Assembly (NCBI GenBank): GCA_022478985.1
Contig: JAKSZP010014463.1
Coordinates: 248,001 to 312,000 of the forward strand
Direction of reading: 5' to 3'
DNA: 64,000 nucleotides
DNA from: Massospora cicadina
Taxonomy: Eukaryota; Entomophthoromycota; Entomophthoromycetes; Entomophthorales; Entomophthoraceae
Part shown: positions 1 to 11,252 of the stretch, one piece after another
Numbering within the stretch: position 1 is the stretch's first letter
How the letters are laid out: each line of letters opens with the position of its first letter
Program-made: the position numbers and the translations under genes
The notes under the pieces: generated by a model
What the model was told of the DNA's origin: nothing
The model's database searches: none
The model's input: the letters and a program-made list of their open reading frames with translations, nothing else

Positions 1-843
1 GCTGCACAGCCACACCATCAGGGAAGTAGTCATTAGTAAGACTGTAAACAGAGCAGCGCAAAGGGTGCTGGAGCTAAGTGGACCCAGGTCAAGAGTGTAC
101 AATGTGGTATACAGTAGAAGATAGCAAACATACAACAAAACTTGGTTGGACCCCATAGGGGATTCCATAACCAAGTGGAGATCTGTGCTGGAGCGCTTGG
201 GAGCCTTGATCTGGAGGGGATTTGGGCGGCTCTGTGGTGCACCAGATATAGTTGATTTTTTTGTTAAAATAAAATGGCCAACGTTGTTAGAGACCTCCTC
301 AAGAAGGTTCGCGCATAAGTTTGCCCAAGGAACCATATTAAAAAAGTAAACTAAAAGGATTTTACTATTAGGAAGACAAGCAACGAAGAAAGTTGGCCTT
401 GAGAACCATACTTTAAACAATGGGAGGTAAGTCGTCAATTGGGGGAAATGGTGCCAAGTCTAAGTGAACCAATAGGCGCACTCTACCATCAGCCATGGTA
501 CTATAGCTCAAGATTGACCAAACTCAAGTTATTGATTGTAGGTCAAGCCAACTTAATTTGGCAATATTGAATTTGAAATAGTTTTAAACCTCCATTCTCC
601 AATCAACCAAATTGAACTGTCATCATTAAGAAGATAGCTAGTGCGTTTTAACGCCCTTGCTGTAACACAGGGCTAAGCATCACGAACATCCCCTGGACCA
701 ACCTGGGCATATATAGCCTGCACCCAGCGTTGGTCCAAGGTATGCTAAGTCAGGGATGTTCTGAAGCTTGACCTTTTTGGACTCCTGACGTCCAGTCTTA
801 TCTTTGCAGTTGGTTCCCTCAATCATGTCATGTAGCCATGACA
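1..843 (-). repeat. Family-1 LTR, partial (cut by window start)
   Basis: The sequence matches the two LTRs of element 1 in the same order and orientation, for example the stretches around ggccaacgttgttagagacc and aaaacttggttggacccc, and it ends in ccatgaca as they do. About 50-60 bases of the LTR are missing off the left edge. Read on the minus strand, the segment at 680-883 encodes the same short peptide (…DMIEGTNCKDKTGRQE…) as the other family-1 copies. No polypurine tract follows on the right, so it is either a solo LTR or the 5' LTR of a minus-strand element lying outside the window. Confidence 0.8.
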
Positions 844-1485
844 AGATTAGTATAATTAATCTACTGGAGTCGGTAAAAGGCATTGGGACACACTCTTTAG
901 AAATCTAATATAGGAAAGTTCATGACCAAGTTGGCAGTGGAAGCTGAATAGGTAGATGAAATAATCACAATTTCAGATAGCTTCTAAGGGCTAACCGCAT
1001 TGGTGATGAATGCCATTCCTATTGGGGCGCCAATGGAAGAGTTGGGCTCTAAATTCCCCTATCTAATTTACTTAAATTTAACCAATAAAGATAGGTCATT
1101 TTGTAAGATATATGGATAGACATAAAATTTTATCATGCTCTTATAATTAGAGTGGATAAGATAGTTTTCTCTTATTTTTTTGTCTTATGCCAACTCTTGT
1201 TATACAAGTTGAAAGGTTAGTTTTTTCTTTTTCAAGTGGTTCTCAAGTACTCAAATGGAAAAGTAAAAGTGATTGGTTCCCTGTTGTTCAGAAGTGCCTT
1301 CAAGTTACCATAAGGAAGAGCGTTAGAACATGTCTAGAAGTAGATATTTACTCATATTGGTTATGAAGAGCTCAACTAGGATAATTGTCTTCATACAAAT
1401 ATAAACGTTACCCATAATTATTATAATCAACAATATTCAATGCACACCTCAAACCTGTGCAGCAAACATTGTAAAAGTTTATATC
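844..1485 (+). repeat. Probable remnant of the 5' LTR/leader of the left relic element
   Basis: No gene is visible here. The stretch lies between the family-1 LTR and a primer-site-like sequence at 1486. By position it should hold the 5' LTR of the relic that follows, but no second copy is present in the window for comparison, and similarity to the LTR of element 4 is only patchy near the end (…cctgtgcagcaa…). The left boundary was probably removed or overwritten by the family-1 insertion. Confidence 0.35.
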
Positions 1486-1503
1486 TGGTGATCACTACAT
1501 GGG
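1486..1503 (+). other. Primer binding site (left relic)
   Basis: TGGTGATCACTACATGGG is nearly the same as the primer sites of elements 3 (34357-34374) and 4 (45781-45798, minus). In LTR retroelements such a site, beginning TGG just inside the 5' LTR, pairs with the 3' end of a tRNA. It fixes the start of the internal region of this relic. Confidence 0.6.
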
Positions 1504-2900
1504 TAGTTGAGTTTTCAGGCTAGATATGAAATTAAAATTATCAGCGCAATGTCATACAACATTTACTTTGGAAGTTGAGGATGTAACTAGAAATATGAAC
1601 AAGAATATGCTGGTCTGGCGTCAAAATTGGCCTAATTACCTCAATAATGAGTGACTAAATCTGAGGAAGAAATAGAACAAGTTGCAAAGGTCAACAATGA
1701 TTTTTGTGGGAAAGTCACCTCCTTGAAGTTGGAGGAGACTGAATTAACTAAAGGGTTAATGTTCCAAAAGGCTTCCTGGAAAACAGATAAAGAACAAATC
1801 TAATGAATTCAGGTTGATGTAGCGCAAATCATAAAGAGTTTACAAGAGCATAAAATTATAAGTGAATTTGCACCCAGATGGAGGTGGATGGAGCCAACAA
1901 CAAGTTAGAAAAAAGTTCTACTGGGTATTGCAGCCCCAGTGAATATGCCTGGAACTTTCACCGCAATTTCAGAGATGACCCTTGAGAATACCCCTATTGC
2001 TGGTAGGGTTAACTGAATTATCTTCTACCACAATTATGATAGAAGAACTTTGAATATATGAAACTTACTATCTTACATCAGAATAACGCTTCAGCGTTTT
2101 TCTCCCTATTTAAAATAATGATGTTTGGATATGGTGACTGCCAGAACGCAGTAACAGTTATGAACTCTTTGGACACAGATTGTTAAAATCTGATGTTTTC
2201 TCACTTTAACCGGGAAAATAGGATATATTTAATACTAAAGAAGCAATCATGAATGAGTTTGGCAGTCCTGAATAAATAGTTACCGCAAACAATAGTCCAT
2301 GAGAATCCAAATCTAAAAAGGACATTCCAAAGCCACTTTCTACAACCAATTTTACCAGGAAGCTTAAATCCTGGTAGGTGCAAAAGATCTATTAGAATTT
2401 GATTCACAAATTGCAATGAAGACGGCGCTTTGTCCCTTCATGATCTGGCCCACGTCATAGTTTTGGTTCTTAAACCAAACTTTCACATCATAGATGGTGG
2501 AGTACCTCAAGATGTTAGGATCAACTTTATAAGAACATCTTTGAACCTTCAAATCTGTTCCCACTAAAAATAATCAAAATATGGCGAAGTTCACTTAGTC
2601 AATATGGAATTACAAAATCAAGTAGTAATTAGAAACAAACCCAAAGGACCATAGAGGTGGATATATCTCAAAAATGCTGCCACAAATGTGCAAACCTTAA
2701 ATTTCACCGCTCAATGTTGGAGCAAGAAGCCAAGGCACATTAAAACTGGGCTAGGCTAAGTAGGAGGAAAATGTTCAGGGTTAAGGAAAAGAATAGAAGT
2801 CTAAAAAAGAACTCAACATTGCAATTATTCCTGTTCCCCCTGACATATTTAAAGATGCATTGGTTTTTTCTGATTTATCTGTAGGCTGAGACACCTGATC
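1504..2900 (+). pseudogene. Degenerate gag of left relic (element-4-like)
   Basis: Read across plus-strand frames, the region at about 2050-2200 gives a Gag core with the pattern NNASAFFSLFKIMMFGYGD followed by NAVTVMNSLDTDC. This lines up with element 4 Gag (DNAPAFFQLFDMIMYRYGN…ALTVINCLDTNC). Upstream, 1640-1800 reads as a charged, probably helical N-terminal part. Many stops and frame changes are present and no long open frame remains. The related Gag of element 4 lies about 43 kb away on the opposite strand, so this is a separate copy of a related family. Confidence 0.6.
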
Positions 2901-3237
2901 CACTCTATCAGGTTATTAATATGGACATAAATGAAATAATCATAGCAAAGAAAATAGTATTGACTCAAAGATCATAGAAGAGGTCATTTAGCCTTATGCT
3001 TGTCAGCTATCAGAAATTAACATGCTAAAAAAGCCAAAGGTTTGCTTAAGATAAAACTTGATAATGTAAATATTTCTCACCCAATTAGTGCAATCAAAGA
3101 ATTCTTCCCTAATTTATACATGCAATTAATTCATACTCTAAATTTGGAAAATGATGGCATGATTCATTCAGTAAACATCTTATTACAATACTCTAATTGT
3201 ACATGTGTGGATAATATAGTTAATCAAGTATAAGTAT

Positions 3238-3600
3238 GAGTGATTGTTGACAGCAGAGTGCCCATTAATATCTTTTAGACCAGTTGTTGAAGAAAATGAA
3301 AATCTCTCCAGATTTGGAACACTGGAAGGGGTGAGCTGGAACTGATGGACTGGATACTACAACATCTTGTGGGGCATAAAGTGTACTGCCAATTTTGGTT
3401 TGGACCACATGTGGTATCCGCTCCCACCATTGTGTTGGAAATTAAATTATGACATCCTCATTAGAATGAAGATCCTGAGAAAGTAAGGTCAAATGAACAT
3501 TTTGAGGAGAATATCTTACCAATTTTAGGGCAAACGTTGCCTTTGGTATACCATCAGGAAGGAGAAACTCCGCTGACAAAGTAGATTAATTTTTTAAATT
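3238..3600 (+). pseudogene. Degenerate retropepsin of left relic
   Basis: The start reads VDSRVPINI, equivalent to the DSGVPINI active-site region of element 4, with the catalytic glycine of D-S-G replaced by arginine. The end reads ILGQTLPLVYHQEGETPL, nearly the same as the element 4 protease end (ILGQTLPLVYQKDGEAPL). Retropepsin processes the Gag-Pol polyprotein. Several stops lie between the two motifs, so the copy is dead. Confidence 0.6.
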
Positions 3601-4100
3601 CAATCTACAATGACGGCATAATTCTTATCTTAACCAAATTAAAAATAGGAAAATCTCATTGCAAATACTTGAGAACTGCGGGATATTATTGAGAACAAAA
3701 AAAATGACTACCATTCTTCTGGGAACGCAAATAGTAGTTAACACAGGGAACTATAAAAATTTCCAGAACAACTATATGTAGAAGTCTTCACATGAAAATC
3801 AAAATTGGAGCCTTGGGTAGCTTCAGAGATTATAATACCAGGCCTCAGGAAATCTGAGTTCTACTGACCAATCTGAGCAAAAAATCAAGAAGAAGAAAAA
3901 ACTTAGTTATTAAGTTTGCTCATCTAATACTGACCGCTGAAATAGAAAAATATGATTTGGGATGCTAGCAGAAAATGAGATTACCAACAGGTTTTACTGC
4001 AAACAAAAATTAATTAGTTAACTGACTGACATCAGCTTGTTTAGCTTGTGAGGCTAACTTACTGCTCTGGGGATTTTTCTGCACATATTAGGCACTAGAT
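3601..4100 (+). pseudogene. Remnant of the segment between protease and polymerase
   Basis: After the protease, a short stretch (…EIIIPGLRKSEFY…) resembles the dUTPase-like segment of element 4 (APGIIMPGYGEI) at low similarity. No reverse transcriptase, RNase H or integrase follows, so the element is truncated here. 4100-4540 shows nothing I can assign. Confidence 0.3.
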
Positions 4101-4539
4101 AACCATTAAGAAGGACATAATCATCCTCATTGACAAGGTCTTTACTGATGCTACCCATTCTAGAATTTATATCTTAGTTATACTGTTTTCGCCCATGGTA
4201 ATACTCTTGTTGACACTCTCTGACATGTTCACTTTACATTGGCCCTTGAGAAAAAATAGAATATAATACAACCTCTTCATTGACAGCTCATATCCAAGCT
4301 ACCCTCATAGATGAGTGTCCCATTCAACCAGGGCAGATCTTAGACTGGTTACCGTATTCTGCTCAATTGCTAGTTTCAGACTGGTTACTAGTGATTAGAT
4401 AACCTAGACCACTATAAGTGATCAAAAAGGTAAATAATATTCTGTGAAAAGGAATTTTAATAAAGTAAAACATCAATCATTTTTATATTTTCGTGAAAAA
4501 TCAAGATGAAAAAAAAGAATGTAAATTGAAAGTAATTTG

Positions 4540-5300
4540 AGAATTGAGTAGCAATATTGGGTTCTCAGTATCCTCTAGTGAGGCAGCATATGATTGCCAC
4601 TTTAGTTGCTTTGTCCATATGTTGTAATCCGAGTATCCATAAGCTCCTTCTTGCAGTGAATACCCCTAAACCTGGATCTCCAGAGGCCCATTCTTCAGTC
4701 CCTGTTTCTGGTTTGTGGTCTTTATCTTCTCCTCATGTTATTGCTTTGTTACCCAAACTATTGAGGTGCTGTTCACCTTCCAATTCTTTCAATTTCAAAG
4801 CTTCAATAAACCTTGTATCAGGTTTTTATATGACTCTCATAATTAATTTATTGCTATTTTTGGTATTTTTTTGGATGAAAGCCTCATTTGAATTCATCAT
4901 GGCAATCTGGTTGGGTCATCGCGCCATCATAGGCGATTTACAAATTATTTTGCCCCCCTAAAGGTATATAAGGGGTCAATTTTCATAGTCTTCTTCAACA
5001 GCGTCATCATCTCAGATAAATAAATTTTCTGGAGTGCCAGGTAACAAACTGTTTCACATGACGTCATTCTGAGCACTTGTCTAATTTCTTAGGTCAACTG
5101 AATCTATAAAAGGGGTTGTCCATTCCATCAACGGTGGGTAAGTTTATCTCACTTCTTCTGGTTTGAGATGTAACTCTGTTCATTCCGCCAGCTGAGGAAT
5201 GATCTTCTAGTGCCCTCATAGCCTCATCCATGACACTTCCCCTTCTAAGATGAGAATGGGGAGCGACCTTAGGTGCCATGCATGTACTCTATTAAACTTA
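4540..5300 (-). pseudogene. C-terminal Pol tail of element 0
   Basis: The minus strand has a 61-residue open stretch at 5094-5279 (MAPKVAPHSHLRRGSVMDEA…), and in another frame a charged run around 4560-4830 (LKLKELEGEQHLNSLGNKA). It follows the integrase end without a recognisable gap. It is not chromodomain-like and I do not recognise a family. The plus-strand open frame over 4557-4961 overlaps it and looks like a chance frame. Confidence 0.35.
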
Positions 5301-5329
5301 GTTGTTATCATCTCAGATAGAGTATTTGG

Positions 5330-6420
5330 CTAATCGCTTTGTCAAAAAGTAGCAGGGCCAGTCCAGATGGACTTCAGCTTCTCTAGCCGTCAACCCATAA
5401 ATGATAGAACAGTATATCTATCTCTAGGCTGAACTCTATTACCTAGTTCTTCGCTGGCTCTCTGATAGCTTTGAGGGATAGTCGCCTCTATATTGGTGGG
5501 GCCTCCAATTGTACTATAATATCATCCGCTAACTCTTTCTAATAGCTTCCAAGTGGAAGGTTTTTTAGTCCATGGTAATGATTGGTGCTAGCAGGATTGG
5601 TAGTACCGTTTCTCGCCCATACAGGGCATTGGAAGGGCACATCCCAATCACCCAGTGGTTGCAAATCCTGTAAGCCAACAGCATGGAGGGCAGCAACTGA
5701 TCCCATTTAACTTGTAATTGAGGGCCATCTTACCTGGAATCACTCCTAGGTTCCATATAACTGATCAACATTACTATTTAAGATGGTTTGTAGGAAGTGA
5801 AAATTTGTTTTTTTCAATGCAAATAAGTCCATAAGCTTTGTCACAACATCTGAAATGAAGTTCTCCACACTATTGAAAATCAAGACTTGAGGGCATCCAT
5901 GTCTGGTTATAACTTACTCTAAATAGGAATTGAGTGGTTGAGTTTACAGTGTCCATCTTGACTATGGAGGCTTTGACAACTTTTAGAGTGGCCAATGGCT
6001 ACTAGTAAAAACTTTAATCCACTGGAAGCAGTCATAACTGGTCCTACCACGTCAATAGACACGTTACTAAATAGTGCCATAAGTGGGATTGGGGTAAAAA
6101 CGCGTTTCTCCAGAAAATGGAAACTTGGCAAGGTATACATAGTTATAAAATTTGGTGAACTTCACCTGACATGAATCCTAGCAGAATCTTTCCTTCAGGT
6201 ATACCAGCGTCTTCTGAAATCCATGGCCAATGTGCTAGTGTGCTTCAATCACCAGTTCCATACAGTTTCTGGGTCTGATGTATGGGTACCATTTGTCCTA
6301 AACCTTCTTCTATAGGTTTCCATTGAAACGCCAGGTGTCTTTGGAGAACCTTTTCTAGATGGTATTCACTTCAATTGTTTTGCCCTGCCATGTTTATTCT
6401 GGTACCCATTTAGTTCAGAA
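5330..6420 (-). pseudogene. Degenerate integrase of element 0
   Basis: The stretch at 5919-6140 contains NVSIDVVGPVMTASSG and LKFLLVAIGHSK, the first strand of the DDE integrase core with its first aspartate kept. Around 5640-5700 the minus strand reads WDQLLPSMLLAYR, the usual motif after the catalytic glutamate. The N-terminal zinc finger region (about 6180-6260) keeps HIGHGFQKT, but the cysteines are not intact. Several stops interrupt it, so it cannot act. Confidence 0.65.
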
Positions 6421-6499
6421 GTTGATCACTCTCTTGCTCTTGTAATTGAAACTCTGTCAATCATAATAGTTCATCAGGGTTGAGGTGTTTCTCCCCTAC

Positions 6500-6960
6500 C
6501 CAATGGATGATCTCAAAGCCATATTCCTGGAGAATTACTTATCATCTGGTAAGGCGTCCGTTGGATACCTCCATATTCTGAAATCAGCGTAGTGATGTAT
6601 GATTCGTCATGTTTAAAGTGTAACCTAACAGGTAAGGTCATATATTCTTTACTGCTTGGATCACTAAGGGCACTTTCTTTCTGTGCCAGTGTAGTCTTCT
6701 CAGCTCTTCTTAACACCTTTAAATGATACTTAAATGCGTGGTTTGCCCGTTCTTCATTCAGTTGGGTCAATATCGCGCTAAGCCCAACATCACTCACATT
6801 AGTATAGAGATAAAAGATCTTGTTGAAATCTGGTTAGGCCAAGATTGGCGCCTCTAACAATTCTTTCTTTAACAGCCAAAAAAGCATGCTCCTGTTACAA
6901 GCCCCACTCAAACGCTGTTTACTTTGTCATCAGGCATGAGAGGGGTGCAGCAAAGTCCAT
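6500..6960 (-). pseudogene. Degenerate RNase H of element 0
   Basis: An open stretch at 6513-6797 reads SDVGLSAILTQLNEE near its start, matching the RNase H segment after the first catalytic aspartate (usually D-A-S-x-x-G-x-A-x-L). It then runs through EYGGIQRTPYQ near its end. Sequence order and position between reverse transcriptase and integrase support the call. The flanking regions are interrupted by stops. Confidence 0.5.
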
Positions 6961-7640
6961 AAAATGGGGGATAAACTTCCGGTGATATCTCACTATCCCA
7001 AGAAACACTTGGATTTTCCTCATTCTCTTAGTTGGCTTTATTGCCATGATCACTTTGACCTTCCCTTATTTGGGATTTTGATTCATATGAGGTGATCTAG
7101 TGCTTAAGGAGTTTAGTTGTTTCTTTAGGAAGGTGCACTTGATAATTTTCAACTTCAAAGAGATGCTCTCAGACAGGTAAAACTTTTTGGAGGTGTTGAA
7201 GATGCTCTTGGAAGGACCAGTGAACACAGTAATGTAGCCAAGGTGAATCAACACATGTAAAATTTGAGATTGCCAAAAATGTGATCCATTATATTCTGGA
7301 AGGTGTCAGGATGTTACAGTGCCCCTGCGGCATCCTTGTGGGCTCAAACAACCCTTGAATACTAATTAGGGAGCATTTCTCCTGGTCCTTCAGAGAGAGC
7401 TTCGTCTGCCAGTATCTGCTGGCCATATCCATAGCTAAGAAGTATTTTGATCTGCCCAGGCGTTTCAGAGTGTCGTCTATGTGTGGGAGCGGTAAGAGTC
7501 CTTTTTGGTTATCTCGTTTAAGTGGCGGTAGTCCATGGATATGCAATGAATCCCATCCTTTTTGTGTACTAGCATTAAAGGTGAAGTCCAAGGACTCTTC
7601 AATGGTCTGATTAGCCCTGATTTAACTAGTTGATTCAGTT
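6960..7640 (-). pseudogene. Degenerate reverse transcriptase of element 0
   Basis: The open stretch at 7289-7591 contains LPPLKRDNQKGLLPLPHIDD, then LKRLGRSKYFLAMDMASRYW and LFEPTRMPQGHCN. These are fingers and palm motifs of gypsy reverse transcriptase, with the first catalytic aspartate in LAMDMAS. The frame is lost before the YxDD region; 7066-7254 covers that end. It lies directly before RNase H. Confidence 0.75.
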
Positions 7641-7859
7641 CTAAGACAATAACAGCATTTTAAGATTTTTAGCAGCGGTAAAGTTTGGGCTTGAATGGTA
7701 TAGCAGATCCACTGTCCATCTTGTGGATCTTTACATTGAAAAGTCCAAAGTCACTGGATCTGGTCCAAAGGTATTTTTGAATTTTTCTAATAGCTCATCT
7801 AACTCCTTCTGATATTTAGGAGTCACATCCTCAAAAATGAGCTTGTCATAATCCCCTAC

Positions 7860-8300
7860 ATCTTGTACTGATTTAATATCATTGCAGCTGGTAAGTCAGG
7901 CCTGTGCAATTACTTGTCCTTTATTGACTCTGATAGTGAGTTGATTTTGTAATATTTCCTAAAACGTTAGTCAACTCCTAAGTATTTGAGATCATAGTTA
8001 GTAAAACTCTTGGTTCTTAATCGCGGATTTCATCACAACTATGAACTTCCAAGATAGTATCTGGAGAAATCTTTACGCTGATTGACAGGGTCATTTAGCG
8101 TTAATCCCTCAGGTCAGATATCATGATTTTGATAGCGCTCAGAGGAAGCCCTTCTTCTTCACTAACCATGGAGAACTAATGCTCTATACCCTTCTCTGTA
8201 AGGATGTAGTGGTTGGTATAGCTTATTCGTTTTTCTCACTAAGCATGTCCATTACTTCTGCGGTTTAACATCCTCTTCCATAAACACCAGAGGAATTTTA
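7860..8300 (-). pseudogene. dUTPase-like segment of element 0 (weak)
   Basis: Between protease and reverse transcriptase the minus strand reads LTIRVNKGQVIAQA near 7890-7940, which resembles the last dUTPase motifs (…i..GdrIAQ…). It sits in the same place as the better preserved segments of elements 3, 4, 5 and 7. The rest is too broken to judge, and the assignment rests on position and on this one motif. Confidence 0.35.
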
Positions 8301-8312
8301 TGACTTAGATAC

Positions 8313-8620
8313 TCATGATGCTGACTGTGAATTCAATCTTCGATAAAACTCAAGGAGAAATTGCATCATGGCTAGGAAGTCATAGTGGTCATTATCAAAA
8401 ACCATTGCCAGCGCCATGAGAACTATGCATCCAAAGCATAAGGGTAACATTAAGTAAGCTCTTAAAGTGCAGGTAACGTCAGGTCTGGCAGTTTGGTACT
8501 TCACATTATGGTTAATATCAGGCATGAACTTCAGCTTCTTCATGAGCTTAAAGGACAATACGTTAACTTAAGCTCTAGTGTCCAGTAAAGCTAAATCGCG
8601 CACTTTCTGGATCACCATTT
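8313..8620 (-). pseudogene. Retropepsin of element 0, active site altered
   Basis: The minus strand reads LALLDTRA at about 8570-8600, where a functional retropepsin has D-T/S-G. The glycine is arginine, a one-base G-to-A type change. Downstream FDNDHYDFLAMMQFLLEF matches the usual 'yDvIlGmdfL' flap-end region. The 81-residue open stretch is short of a complete protease because of a stop. Confidence 0.65.
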
Positions 8621-8693
8621 TCACTTTTGTTACACTCTTGCCAAAAGGGTTTTTTAGTGGTCAGAACATCAGTGGCAAATTCTTCAAAATGTC

Positions 8694-10008
8694 TCAGAGC
8701 GTCACCTCTGTTATAGTCTTGACAGTATCCTTGCTATCTGGTTCTAAGTTTTTTAAAGTAGCCATAACCAGCTTCTCTCCTTCTTTTAAATGAGTTAATG
8801 ATCCAGGTAGGTTAATTTGCTTGCGCCAGGTAAGTTTCACCAATTTATTACTACCAATTCCATTGACTCTTAGCCTAGAAGGCACAGACACTGCACTAGG
8901 TGCACCTAGCCCGTGGTATCCTGCATTGGATAAATCTTCATTTTCGTGATTTTCTACACCTTTAATATGCAGATCCATCCAGTTTATAACGTAAATGGTA
9001 ACCTCTTTAGGGTTGTGTCCTCCTTTTCAGCGGCAATTAGTGATAAAGCTTTTCAGAAGTTCCCAGGCTGATGGCAAATATTGCAGGTCATCTTTTGACG
9101 TGACAAGCGCTCTGGAAGTTTGGAGCTTCTATTCCTTTGGTTTATCAATCTTGTTTTTAGCAACGTAGACTGTCTTTCTAATCTGTTAAGGTGGTGTTCC
9201 TGATGCAGTATACTCTGTTTTGTATGTCATTTGTATGCAAGTAAGGCTTCTTTATAAGCCTTTAGGGATATCGCGCTTTTAATTGAAAAAAGCATATTCA
9301 TCTTTAAGGCGAGATGCATTTCCAAAAAACTCAGCAGAACTTTTTTGCTGTAGGTAAATCCTTAGTTCCCAAAGTATATAGCTGAGAGTTTTGATAAAGT
9401 AGCAAGAGGCATAGTTTGCTACCAGCTCGTTATTACCCATTTTAAAAAGTAGGAACTCTTGTCTCATGTTTTGTACATCTCGTTCACAATTAAACTCTGA
9501 GAGGCGGATTGTCTTCAATTCAGCCCTAGTCATTCTATGTCATAGGCTCACACTAAGGATCTCTTGAGCCTCATGACTCATAAACCCTTGCACGTGGTGA
9601 GCCTTTTGGCGATTGCTAGCATCATCTAAGCTGTTCTTTTAAATCTGGAGAAATCAACGAATGTTTCTTCTCCAGGTGTGTAAATAGTCTTAAAGTAGGT
9701 TTAAAGTTAGGTCTTATTCCATAGGGTCATAATACATTATGAGTAGTTATGTGGCAGTCATTAGAGTGGCCAATAACAGTGTCTCAAACTGAGTGACTAG
9801 TCAAGTAGAGGTAGATTCTGGTATAGGACAAAGTTGAGCCTTAAACTCGTCTATACTCTTGTCCATATTGATTAGTATGTTGTCATGATGTTCTATGCGC
9901 TACCCATAGTTATTAGAATGAAGATATCTTTTCCATTGTCCTTATAGGTAATAAATTATAACTCTAGACTCTTAATGACAGCTTCAGCTTCCCTACGGTT
10001 GATGATCC
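8694..10008 (-). pseudogene. Gag of element 0, C-terminal part
   Basis: Two open stretches, 9279-9533 (ERDVQNMRQEFLLFKMGNNE and ELRIYLQQ) and 8694-8978, lie in Gag position. The first has the pattern of a Retrotrans_gag domain. At about 9060-9090 the minus strand reads CNICHQPGNF, a zinc knuckle whose histidine and last cysteine are lost. The frame is interrupted at 10008 by element 1 and picked up again at 16837. Confidence 0.6.
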
Positions 10009-10899
10009 TGTCAAAAGAGTGTTTGTAACTCTCTGGTTCCCTGAGAGGTGGTGCGGGATGCAAAACCACACCGCCAGGGAACTAGCCATTAGGAGAATGA
10101 GAAACAAGGCACCACGAATGGTGCCAGTACAGAAGGGACCCAAGGCAAGGGTGTAAAGCGCGGTATACAATATCAGGTAAGTTAGAAACAACAAAACTTG
10201 TGTGGGCTCCAAAGGGGAGTCCATAATTAAATGTAAATGGGTGCTAGGAGGCTTGAGTGCCTCGATCTGGAGGAGACCTGAGTGGCTTAAAGTTGCACCC
10301 AAAACTTTTGTTACTTGTGATAGAATATAGTGGCCAACGTAGTTGGAGACCTCCTAAAAGAGGTCTGCACCCAGGTTCGTCAAGGAACAATAAATAAAAC
10401 GTAAAAAACGGGAAAGTTTGTTAAGAAAAGTTGACCAACAAGGAATGTTGGTCACGAAAACCATATTTAAATATCATCAGGGTAATTCTAGGTCTGTAAA
10501 AGTGGTCCCAAGCACTGATTCACCAATAGGCAAATGCTTCCATCCAAATTGGTAGAATACACCAAAACTGACTTCACTAGAGTAATTAATTAAAGTTGTA
10601 CCCTACTCAAATGCATAATTTTATAAATGGAACAGGTATTGAACCCCCATTCCCCAATCAACTTAATTAAACCATCATTATTAATTAAAAAGCTCGTCCA
10701 TTTTAACGCCTGAGCTGAGCAAGGGGCTGGCCGTTATGCACCTCATTAGTTTCAACCTGGGCATATTTAGCTTGTACCCAGCGTTGGTCTAGGGTAAGCC
10801 TAAGGTCATAGAGAGCCTGAAGTTTCACCTTATGGGCCTCCTGCTGCCCAGCCTTATCCTTGGGGTTGGTGCCTACTATCAAGTCATTTAACCATGACA
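10009..10899 (-). repeat. 3' LTR of element 1 (family 1)
   Basis: This 891-bp copy matches 15948-16836 along its whole length with scattered, mostly transition differences and a few indels. It starts TGTCAAAAGAG and ends ACCATGACA on the plus strand. The inner edge adjoins the polypurine tract at 10900-10922. Confidence 0.92.
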
Positions 10900-10927
10900 T
10901 TACCCTCTCCTCTTTTTTGGGTTCCAC
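10703..10927 (-). pseudogene. Pol reading frame running through the polypurine tract into the 3' LTR
   Basis: From about 11000 the minus strand reads …KLFLSERPWREVEPKKEERV and on into the LTR as SWLNDLIVGTNPKDKAGQQE, then LTLDQRWVQAKYAQ, stopping near 10703. The polypurine tract itself codes for the lysine/glutamate-rich piece. The same peptide is readable in the LTR copy at 30694-30890 on the plus strand and, more decayed, at 680-883. That suggests selection at the protein level when the family was active. Whether it is joined to the chromodomain frame depends on one indel upstream. Confidence 0.5.
10900..10922 (-). other. Polypurine tract of element 1
   Basis: Read on the minus strand this is cccaaaaaagaggagagggtaa directly before TGTCATGG, the LTR start. 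It is the expected plus-strand primer for reverse transcription and confirms that the left LTR is the 3' one. Confidence 0.8.
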
Positions 10928-10984
10928 CTCCCTCCAAGGGCGTTCACTAAGGAAAAGTTTTTGTGTGCGGGGGCCAAATTCATA

Positions 10985-11185
10985 GCAGCGATGGCTGGCT
11001 TGAGCTTTGATCCTGCAGCCTCAGAAAAACGATTATGGAACGCTTCAATCAGGTCTTGGGCGTGCACACAGTCACGTGCTGGTACTCAACTGTTCTCTGC
11101 AGTGTCAAAACCCTTCGAGGATACCAGGTACTCAAGCCTTATTTTAACACTGAGAGAGGCTACTGTTTCATCCAATTCCAACTCT
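10985..11185 (-). pseudogene. Chromodomain of element 1
   Basis: After the integrase the minus strand reads LEYLVSSKGFDTAENS, a stop, then VPARDCVHAQDLIEAFHNRF. This is the chromodomain pattern YLVkWkG…e.tWeP…n…a..li..fh. The stop TGA at 11085-11087 replaces the conserved tryptophan (TGG to TGA). Chromodomains on gypsy integrases are thought to direct insertion to chosen chromatin. This places the element among chromoviruses. Confidence 0.75.
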
Positions 11186-11252
11186 GGCGCCCCATTCACA
11201 AGATAAGCCTCAGGAGTCTCAGGTGGGGGCCCTCAAACAACGTCAATTTGCT

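Larger units (their letters stand above)
4540..10008 (-). mobile_element. Element 0: Ty3/gypsy relic, 3' part (continues at 16837-16994)
   Basis: Going leftward on the minus strand the order is gag, protease, dUTPase-like segment, reverse transcriptase, RNase H, integrase and a C-terminal tail, which is Ty3/gypsy order. The gag frame stops at 10008 where element 1 begins and resumes at 16837. I could not find a 3' LTR on the left or a 5' LTR on the right; the latter is probably lost at the junction with element 2. All frames are broken by stops. Confidence 0.75.

Noticed and set aside
4557..4961. Plus-strand open frame of 134 codons
   Set aside because: It lies opposite a charged minus-strand stretch that continues the Pol tail of element 0, and its own content looks like chance hydrophobic sequence.
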